NCBI GenBank assembly: GCA_012514835.1 | Contig: JAAYZM010000198.1 | Span: 1 to 6,220 of the forward strand | Source: Actinomycetales bacterium | Lineage (GTDB): Bacteria > Actinomycetota > Actinomycetes > Actinomycetales > Cellulomonadaceae | Length of the DNA stretch: 6,220 nucleotides | Reading direction: 5' to 3' | Shown: one piece after another, positions 1 through 4,828 of the stretch | How the letters are laid out: each line of letters begins with the position of its first letter | Position numbering within the stretch: the stretch's first letter is position 1 | Program-made: the position numbers and the translations under genes | Notes under the pieces: model-generated | Seen by the model: the letters and a program-made list of their open reading frames with translations, nothing else | What the model was told of the DNA's origin: nothing | Databases searched by the model: none

Positions 1-242
1 CCCTCGTGCTCGGTGTCCTCGCGCTCGCGCTGCTCTTCCTGCTCGGTGGCGATGCGCTCGCGGTTCTCGGCGTACTTGCGCTCGATGTACGCCTCGAGCT
101 CGCTCACCTCGACGCGCCACACGTTGCGCCCGCCCAGCTGGATCGCGGGCAGCTCGCCGGTGCGCACGAGGGCACGGGCCTGCACCATCGATATGTTGAG
201 CTGTTCGACCACGTCGGCGAGGGTGAGGAATCGCGGTGTCAT
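1..242 (-). CDS. Helix-turn-helix (excisionase/MerR-type) DNA-binding protein, 3' end outside window
   Basis: Likely a small transcriptional regulator binding DNA in the cytoplasm. Eighty codons lie in the window; the gene continues past the left edge without a stop. Residues 5-25 (FLTLADVVEQLNISMVQARA) form the recognition helix-turn-helix. They are followed by the family's LVRTGELPAIQLGG turn and a WRVEVSELEAYIERKY segment (about residues 43-57), the winged-helix pattern of excisionase-like HTH_17 proteins common in actinobacteria. From about residue 58 the chain is almost entirely charged and rich in Glu and Arg, probably an extended helix. The ATG at 242 was chosen because family members typically start two to four residues before the RFLTLADV block. 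A GTG at 266 in the same frame is possible, and neither has a good Shine-Dalgarno sequence. The gene is divergent from the SAF protein and could regulate it, but that is inference from position only. The target is unknown. Confidence 0.85.
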   Translation of the reverse strand, partial: MTPRFLTLADVVEQLNISMVQARALVRTGELPAIQLGGRNVWRVEVSELEAYIERKYAENRERIATEQEEQREREDTEHE

Positions 243-256
243 GTGCCAGATCTTGC

Positions 257-309
257 CACGCAGCACCGCCCCGTCTCAGATATCCACAGGCTCGATGACG
301 CGCTGCGTG
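257..309. repeat. Widely spaced 8-bp inverted repeat in the divergent intergenic region
   Basis: CACGCAGC at 257-264 is the exact reverse complement of GCTGCGTG at 302-309, with 37 bases between the arms. The repeat lies between the helix-turn-helix gene and the SAF-protein gene, where an operator would be expected, and the spacer contains a GATATC palindrome at 279-284. The spacing is long for one dimer site but could suit two bound dimers or looping. The match is short and could be chance in GC-rich DNA. Confidence 0.25.
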
Positions 310-323
310 TGATCCGCCATGAT
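295..323 (+). promoter_or_regulatory. Candidate promoter for the SAF-protein/ATPase operon
   Basis: ATGACG at 295-300 matches four of six bases of the -35 consensus. CATGAT at 318-323 matches four of six bases of the -10 consensus, and the spacing is exactly 17. Transcription would start near 330, leaving a short leader that includes the ribosome binding site at 349-354. The match is moderate, and no better plus-strand candidate was seen between 243 and 360. Confidence 0.3.
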
Positions 324-348
324 GGTCCCGCAAACGGACAAAGGGGAC

Positions 349-354
349 GGAGGG
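349..354 (+). promoter_or_regulatory. Ribosome binding site that fixes the SAF-protein start
   Basis: GGAGGG ends six bases before the ATG at 361, which is ideal spacing. The in-frame upstream ATG codons at 319 and 322 lie in non-conserved sequence and would place this purine-rich motif inside the coding region, so 361 is the preferred start. Confidence 0.8.
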
Positions 355-360
355 TCCACC

Positions 361-1023
361 ATGGCGCAGATGACGGCGCCCCCACGCAGCGCGACCGCTC
401 TACCGGCTCCGCAGGCCACCCGCCTGCGGCGCCCTTCATGGCGTGACCCGCGGCTCGTGGTGGGGCTCTTGCTCGTCGCGGCGAGCGTCGCGGCCGGGTC
501 CTGGGTCGTGACGGCCGCCCAGGCCTCGACGCCCGTCTGGGTGGCCCGCGGGACCCTCACGCCGGGGACCCCGCTCACGGAGGACAACGTCGCGGTGGCC
601 GAGGTGCGGCTCGGTGGCACGCAGCTGCCCTCCTACCTCGACGCGACCGAGCCGCTGCCCGCGGACCTCGTGGTGCTGCGGACGGTGGCTGACGGCGAGC
701 TCGTGCCGCGCGCCGCGCTCGGTGACCGCGCCGACCTCGACGCGCACCCCGTCGCCCTCACCGTCGCGGACCCCGGATCCGCCGTGACCCAGGGCGCCGT
801 GGTCGACCTGTGGTTCGTCCCCGAGCCGGGAGAGGACGCCCCAGAGCCGAGCCAGCTCGCCGTCGCGCTGACGGTGGTCGAGATCACCAAGCCGACGGGC
901 GCGTTCGCGCAGGGCCAGACGGTGGTGCACGTGCTCGTGCCCCAGGCCGAGCTGCCCGCCGTCCTCGCCGCGACGGCCGCCGCCGGAGCGGTGCGCGTGG
1001 TGCCCGTGCTCGGAGGGAGCTGA
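361..1023 (+). CDS. Membrane-anchored SAF-domain protein, CpaB/RcpC-like
   Basis: A 220-residue protein. Residues 1-31 form a short N-terminal tail with several Arg (R21, R23, R24, R28, R31). A single hydrophobic segment at about 32-53 is probably an uncleaved membrane anchor, and by the positive-inside rule the rest lies outside the membrane. Residues 59-120 fit a SAF domain: the pattern VARGTLTPGTPLTEDNV, then LRTVADGELVPRAAL. Residues 130-220 resemble the C-terminal part of CpaB/RcpC (a VVDLWFVP strand, then a VVHVLVPQAELPAVLAATA region). In Tad/Flp pilus systems CpaB/RcpC is a periplasmic component linked to the outer-membrane secretin; in a Gram-positive it must act differently. The next gene, three bases downstream and probably co-transcribed, is a CpaE-like ATPase, which supports the CpaB-like reading. 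The family assignment is from pattern recognition. FlgA-like or generic SAF proteins are alternatives, and the substrate or partner is unknown. Confidence 0.83.
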   Translation: MAQMTAPPRSATALPAPQATRLRRPSWRDPRLVVGLLLVAASVAAGSWVVTAAQASTPVWVARGTLTPGTPLTEDNVAVAEVRLGGTQLPSYLDATEPLPADLVVLRTVADGELVPRAALGDRADLDAHPVALTVADPGSAVTQGAVVDLWFVPEPGEDAPEPSQLAVALTVVEITKPTGAFAQGQTVVHVLVPQAELPAVLAATAAAGAVRVVPVLGGS

Positions 1024-1026
1024 CGC

Positions 1027-2469
1027 ATGAGCCGCACGATCGGCATCCTCGGTGCGCTCCACGGCCCGGACGAGGTCGCGTTCGTCACGGCCGCCGAGTC
1101 CCTTGCGCCCGGCGCCGTCCTCGTGCGCCGGTGCGGGGACGTGCCCGAGCTCTTGGCCGCCGCGCAGGCGGGGCTCGGACGGATCGCCGTCGTCTCGGCG
1201 GACCTTCCTGGCCTCGACCGCGAGGCCGTCTCCGAGCTGCTCGCTGCGGGGGTGCGGACGGTCGCGCTCGCGGACCCGCCCGAGGGCTGGCTCGCCGAAC
1301 GGACACGGGCGCTCGGGATCGCCGTCGTCGTCGCTCCGGACGGTGCCGTGGACGCCGTGGCGCGCGAGGCCGCGAGCCTTCGCGCGGGAGGAGACGGTCC
1401 GACGGCGGACACCGGGCGCCGCGCGCGCCAGGCCACCGACTCCGCAGCCGTGAGTGGGGGTACTTCCCCGTCGGCGGGTGAGCCTGAGCTCGGAGCGGGC
1501 GGCGGTGAAGGTGCTGGTGGCGCCGAGACCGACTGGTCGGTGGCGGTCGAGCTCCTCGCCCAGAGCAGCGGCGAGGAGGCCGCGCGCCCCGAGACACCCG
1601 GCCGCGTGGTCGCTGTCTGGGGCCCCACGGGCGCCCCGGGACGCACGACGGTCGCGGTGAACCTTGCCGCGGAGCTCGCAGCGCTCAGGAGCGGGGCCGA
1701 CGGCGAGGTGCTGCTCGTCGACGCGGACACGTACGGCGGGACCGTGGGGCAGGTGCTGGGCCTCCTCGACGAGGCCCCAGGGATCGCCGCGGCCGCGCGG
1801 GCCGCGGGCCAGGGCACCCTCGACCGCACAGCGCTCGCACTCCTCGCTCCCGTGGTCGCGCCCGGGCTGCGAGTCGTCACGGGCATCTCGCGTGCCGCGC
1901 GCTGGGCGGAGGTGCCGGGCCCCGCGCTCGACAACGTGTGGGACGTCGCGCGGACCCTCGCCACGTGGACCGTGGTGGACTGCGGGTTCGGCGTCGAGGA
2001 CGACGAGGCGCTCAGCTATGACACGCGTGCGCCCCGCCGCAACGCCGCGACCCTCAGCGCGCTCGCGGCGGCGGACCTCGTGGTGGTGGTCGGTGCGGCG
2101 GACCCGATCGGTGTGCAGCGGCTCGTGCGTGCGCTCGGCGACCTCGACGGGGTCGGCGTGCCGGGCTCGCGCGTGGTGCTCGCCAACCGACTTCGCGCTA
2201 CGGCCGTGGGGCCGCGACCCGCCGATCTCGTGGGTGCTGCGCTCGAGCGCTACGCAGGCGTGGGCGACGTGCGTTTCGTCCCGGACGACCGTGCGGCCCT
2301 CGATACGGCCGTGCTGCGCGGGGTCGCGCTGCGCGAGGTTGCGACGGGTTCGCCGGCGCGCAAGGCCTTCGCCGCGCTCGCGGCGGACCTCGAGAAGGTC
2401 CGCGCGGCCCAGAGCACTGAGCCCGCGGCGACCCGCCGTTCGGGACGGCGCGCTGCGGCGCGTTCCTAG
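1027..2469 (+). CDS. CpaE/MinD-like P-loop ATPase with atypical Walker A motif
   Basis: A 480-residue cytoplasmic protein. Residues 1-115 look like a degenerate response-receiver fold, as in CpaE. Residues 118-190 are a low-complexity Gly/Ala/Glu/Ser/Pro linker. A ParA/MinD-superfamily ATPase domain follows at about 192-460. Its P-loop, GPTGAPGRTT (199-208), aligns with the KGGVGKTT motif but has Thr201 and Arg206 in place of the two lysines. EVLLVDADTYGG (227-238) is the Walker A' region with D232 and D234, and WTVVDCGFG (314-322) is the Walker B-like strand with D318. LVVVVGAADPIGVQRLVRAL (351-370) is the next conserved strand-helix unit. The C-terminus is basic (TRRSGRRAAARS). In Tad systems CpaE positions the pilus machinery; here no other Tad gene is visible. 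The ATG is preceded by GGAGG at 1012-1016 inside the end of the SAF gene, so the two are probably one operon. Whether it hydrolyses ATP is uncertain given the lysine losses. Confidence 0.85.
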   Translation: MSRTIGILGALHGPDEVAFVTAAESLAPGAVLVRRCGDVPELLAAAQAGLGRIAVVSADLPGLDREAVSELLAAGVRTVALADPPEGWLAERTRALGIAVVVAPDGAVDAVAREAASLRAGGDGPTADTGRRARQATDSAAVSGGTSPSAGEPELGAGGGEGAGGAETDWSVAVELLAQSSGEEAARPETPGRVVAVWGPTGAPGRTTVAVNLAAELAALRSGADGEVLLVDADTYGGTVGQVLGLLDEAPGIAAAARAAGQGTLDRTALALLAPVVAPGLRVVTGISRAARWAEVPGPALDNVWDVARTLATWTVVDCGFGVEDDEALSYDTRAPRRNAATLSALAAADLVVVVGAADPIGVQRLVRALGDLDGVGVPGSRVVLANRLRATAVGPRPADLVGAALERYAGVGDVRFVPDDRAALDTAVLRGVALREVATGSPARKAFAALAADLEKVRAAQSTEPAATRRSGRRAAARS

Positions 2470-2479
2470 GGTCCTCCCG

Positions 2480-2514
2480 GCCCGTCGGCACGACGCTGCG
2501 ACGTTCCGGCGGGC
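2480..2514 (+). terminator. Candidate hairpin after the SAF-protein/ATPase operon
   Basis: GCCCGTCGG at 2480-2488 can pair over nine positions (one G-U) with CCGGCGGGC at 2506-2514, leaving a 17-base loop. It begins 11 bases after the ATPase stop codon. There is no T-rich tail, so it would be a non-canonical terminator of the kind often proposed in high-GC actinobacteria. It abuts the candidate -10 element of the next gene, so it could instead be a regulatory structure or chance pairing. Confidence 0.3.
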
Positions 2515-2519
2515 ACACT
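2514..2519 (+). promoter_or_regulatory. Candidate -10 element of a leaderless promoter for the DUF6912-type gene
   Basis: CACACT ends six bases before the GTG at 2526 and resembles the actinobacterial TANNNT -10 element. No purine-rich ribosome binding site lies upstream of that GTG. This combination is typical of leaderless transcripts that begin at the start codon. The -35 region is weak. Confidence 0.4.
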
Positions 2520-2525
2520 GGGCAC

Positions 2526-2975
2526 GTGCGCATCTACCTGCCCGCGACCTTCGCCGAGCTCGACGCCCACCCCGCGACCCTGACGATCGGGACCGCTCAC
2601 GGGGCCACGCCGGTCGTTCGGGCCGCTCTGGCGACCGAGGACGAAGAGGCGTGGGAGTACGTCGCCCAGCTCGCCGCGGCCGACGAGTCGCTCTCGCGAC
2701 AGTCCGACGACGACGTCCCCTTGCGGCTCGTGGTGGTCGCGGACGTGCCCGATGCCGTGGTGCGGGTGGTCGACGGCGCGGCCGAGCCGAGCCAGCTCGT
2801 GCTCACCGATGACGTGGCGTGGCGCGACGTCGTGTGCGTGCTCGTCGACGAGACCGAGGCCGCCGCGGACGTGCGTGCGGCACGAGGCGGCGACGCGGAC
2901 GCGGCCGCCCGCCTGGGCGACCGCGACCTGCTCTGGTACGACGTCAGCGAGCTCGCGGACCTCCCGCGGCCCTAG
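2526..2975 (+). CDS. DUF6912-type small protein of unknown function
   Basis: A 149-residue soluble protein with no signal peptide or membrane segment. It begins MRIYLPATFAELDA and has an acidic helical block EDEEAWEYVAQLAAADESL (38-56). A beta-rich centre follows (LRLVVVADVPDAVVRVVDG, 66-84), and it closes with LLWYDVSELADL (135-146). This N-terminal, middle and C-terminal pattern is what I recall for the actinobacterial family annotated DUF6912, which has no assigned function; the family name is from memory, not a search. The GTG start is chosen because it begins the conserved MRIYLPAT block and no Shine-Dalgarno sequence is present, in keeping with leaderless expression. The gene lies 56 bases after the CpaE-like ATPase on the same strand, so a functional link is possible, although the hairpin and separate promoter suggest at least partly independent transcription. 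Its stop codon is six bases from the converging hisN stop. Confidence 0.75.
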   Translation: MRIYLPATFAELDAHPATLTIGTAHGATPVVRAALATEDEEAWEYVAQLAAADESLSRQSDDDVPLRLVVVADVPDAVVRVVDGAAEPSQLVLTDDVAWRDVVCVLVDETEAAADVRAARGGDADAAARLGDRDLLWYDVSELADLPRP

Positions 2976-2998
2976 CGCGGCTCAGTAGCCGAGGCGCT
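2974..2998. terminator. Candidate bidirectional hairpin between convergent genes
   Basis: AGCGC (2974-2978) and GGCT (2979-2982) pair with AGCC (2987-2990) and GCGCT (2994-2998). The loop is CAGT and a three-base bulge GAG sits on the right arm. The structure covers part of the DUF6912-type stop codon and the hisN stop codon, where both transcripts need to end. There is no T-run on either side, so it may work as a non-canonical terminator. It also lies partly in coding sequence, and the pairing could be incidental. Confidence 0.35.
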
Positions 2999-3773
2999 CG
3001 AGCATGGTGCGGTGCAGGAGCCCGTTGGTGGCCACCGCGTTGTCGCCCCACGGCCCGTCGACGCCGGACAGTGAGGTGAACCGCCCGCCCGCCTCGGCCA
3101 CGACGATCGACGGTGCGGCCATGTCGTGCAGCGCGAGCTCGGGCTCGGCGGCGGCGTCGACGGCGCCCTCGGCCACGAGCATGTAGGACCAGAAGTCCCC
3201 GTACGCGCGCGTGCGCCACACGGTGTCGCTCAGCTCGAGGAGCTCGTCGAGCCGGCCGATGTCCCGCCAGCCCGTGAGGCTCGAGTAGCTGAACGAGGCA
3301 TCTTCGATGGTGCGCACCCCGGAGACCTGGAGGCGGCGCGCGGCGGACATGGAACGTCCGGTCCATGCCCCGGAGCCGTGCGCGGCCCACCAGCGGCGGC
3401 CGAGGGCGGGGGCGGAGACGACGCCGACGACGACGTCCTCGCCGTCCACCAGCGCGATGAGCGTGGCCCACACGGGCACCCCGCGCACGAAGTTCTTGGT
3501 CCCGTCGATCGGGTCGACGATCCACCGGCGCGTCCCGTGCCCCGTCTCACCGAACTCCTCACCGATCACGGCGTCGCGCGGGCGGGTGCGTGCGAGCTGG
3601 GAGCGCACGAGCTCCTCGGCGTGCCGGTCCGCGTCCGTCACGGGCGTCAGGTCGGGCTTCGTCTCGACCCGCAGGTCCACCGCACCGAAGCGTTCCATCG
3701 TGTGGGCGTCGACCTGGTCGGCGATGACGTGGGCGAGGCGCAGGTCGTCGTCGTACGCGGGGCGCGATGTCAT
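2982..3773 (-). CDS. hisN: Histidinol-phosphatase of the inositol monophosphatase family
   Basis: Predicted to hydrolyse L-histidinol phosphate to L-histidinol, the penultimate step block of histidine synthesis, in the cytoplasm with Mg2+. The protein has 263 residues, close to the roughly 260 of actinobacterial HisN. Metal-binding motifs of the inositol monophosphatase superfamily are visible: GEEFGE (71-76), WIVDPIDGTKNFVRG (84-98, with D87 and D90), and the third aspartate D217 in LALHDMAAPSIVVAEAGG (213-230). YGDFWSYMLVAEGAVD (191-206) matches the substrate-side region seen in HisN rather than in CysQ-type enzymes. The residue before D217 is His, where most relatives have Trp. The ATG overlaps the rsgA stop as ATGA and has no Shine-Dalgarno sequence, so translation is probably coupled to rsgA. 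Another inositol-phosphatase specificity (SuhB-like) cannot be excluded, but the sequence details and its place after rsgA favour HisN. Confidence 0.88.
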   Translation of the reverse strand: MTSRPAYDDDLRLAHVIADQVDAHTMERFGAVDLRVETKPDLTPVTDADRHAEELVRSQLARTRPRDAVIGEEFGETGHGTRRWIVDPIDGTKNFVRGVPVWATLIALVDGEDVVVGVVSAPALGRRWWAAHGSGAWTGRSMSAARRLQVSGVRTIEDASFSYSSLTGWRDIGRLDELLELSDTVWRTRAYGDFWSYMLVAEGAVDAAAEPELALHDMAAPSIVVAEAGGRFTSLSGVDGPWGDNAVATNGLLHRTMLERLGY

Positions 3774-4828
3774 GGCGACACCGTATCGGTGCGGGCCACG
3801 AGCAGGCGACGGAAGGAGTCCGCCCGCGCGGCGCGACCGGCCCGTTCCTCGCCGTCGTCGGCGGCCTCGACCCACTCGTCGAGCGCGCAGTCGGGGGAGT
3901 CGGCGAGGTGCGTGCAGCCGCGGGGGCACTCGGCGGCGACCTCGGCGAGGTCCGTGAAGGCCGCGAGCAGGGTGTCCGCCGTGACGTGCGCGAGGCCGAA
4001 GGAGCGCACGCCGGGGGTATCGATCACCCAGCCGCTGCCCGCCCCGTGCCCCGCGGGCATGCGCAGCGCGACGGCGGACGTCGAGGTGTGCCGCCCGCGC
4101 CCCGTGACGTCGTTGACCACGCCCGTGGCCCGGTCCGCCGTGGGCACGAGCGCGTTGACGAGCGTGGACTTGCCGACGCCGGAATGGCCCACCAGGACGG
4201 TCACGCGCCCCGCGAGCTGGGCGTGCAGCGCGTCGATGCCCACGATCTCCTCCGCCGAGCGATGGGTGACCACCACGCGCACCCCGAGGGGCTCGTAGAG
4301 CGCACGCAGCTCGTCCGCGGGCGCCAGGTCGGCCTTGGTCAGGACGAGCATCGCGTCCATCCCGGCGTCGTAGGCCGCGACCACGCACCGGTCGATCATG
4401 CGGGTGCGCGGCTCGGGGTCCGCGAGGGCCGTGACGATCGCGAGCTGGTCCGCGTTGGCCACCACGACGCGCTCGAAGGGGTCCGTGTCGTCCGCCGTGC
4501 GGCGCAGCACGGTCGACCGCTCCGCGATGCGCACGATGCGCGCAAGGGACCCCTCGTCGCCCGAGGTGTCGCCCACCACGTCGACGCGGTCGCCGACGAC
4601 GATCCGCCCGCGACCGAGCTCGCGGGCCTTCATCGCGATCACTCGCCGGGGGCCGCCGTCGTCGGCGGAATCTTCCCCCATGAGCAGGGTGTAGCGCCCG
4701 CGGTCTACCCCTGTGACGAGGCCGCGCTCGGCGTCGGCGTGCTCGGGGCGCTGCTTCGTGCGGGGGCGGGACCCGCGCCGGCTGGGCCTGGCGCGGAAGT
4801 CGCCCTCGTCGACGCGGCGGGGCGTCAC
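3770..4828 (-). CDS. rsgA: Ribosome small subunit-dependent GTPase A (RsgA/YjeQ)
   Basis: A GTPase that checks and releases late-assembly 30S ribosomal subunits in the cytoplasm. With the GTG at 4828 it has 352 residues, normal for actinobacterial members. After a basic tail (RRGSRPRTKQRP, 17-28) comes an OB-fold region (about 34-110). The circularly permuted GTPase domain then shows G4 (LTKAD, 163-167) ahead of G1 (GHSGVGKST, 214-222), followed by G2 (GRGRHTST, 243-250) and G3 (DTPG, 270-273). The C-terminal zinc site is C301, C305, H307 and C314. The order G4-G1-G2-G3 is diagnostic for the family. The start at 4828 overlaps the aroA stop as GTGA and begins just before the conserved RR.DE..FR.RP block; an in-frame GTG at 4849 would add seven non-conserved residues. 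An AGGGG motif at 4840-4844, 11 bases upstream, may serve as a weak ribosome binding site. It is probably cotranscribed with aroA and hisN. Confidence 0.96.
   Translation of the reverse strand: MTPRRVDEGDFRARPSRRGSRPRTKQRPEHADAERGLVTGVDRGRYTLLMGEDSADDGGPRRVIAMKARELGRGRIVVGDRVDVVGDTSGDEGSLARIVRIAERSTVLRRTADDTDPFERVVVANADQLAIVTALADPEPRTRMIDRCVVAAYDAGMDAMLVLTKADLAPADELRALYEPLGVRVVVTHRSAEEIVGIDALHAQLAGRVTVLVGHSGVGKSTLVNALVPTADRATGVVNDVTGRGRHTSTSAVALRMPAGHGAGSGWVIDTPGVRSFGLAHVTADTLLAAFTDLAEVAAECPRGCTHLADSPDCALDEWVEAADDGEERAGRAARADSFRRLLVARTDTVSP

Noticed and set aside
280..288. DnaA-box-like sequence ATATCCACA
   Set aside because: One mismatch to TTATCCACA, single copy, no cluster, no AT-rich unwinding region and no dnaA/dnaN nearby; chance occurrence is more likely than an origin.
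279..300. Minus-strand promoter for the helix-turn-helix gene around GATATC
   Set aside because: The -10 match is poor and no -35-like hexamer appears at suitable spacing, so no promoter is annotated for that gene.
633..1964. A 443-codon antisense open frame opposite the SAF-protein and ATPase genes
   Set aside because: It is Ser/Ala/Thr/Pro-rich with no motif, and it mirrors codon positions of two well-supported plus-strand genes; it is an antisense shadow.
844..2799. Identical 16-base stretch at 844-859 and 2784-2799
   Set aside because: Both copies encode the same short peptide (EPSQL) in the same phase in two genes, and the preferred codons of a GC-rich genome make such matches plausible by chance; no flanking similarity.
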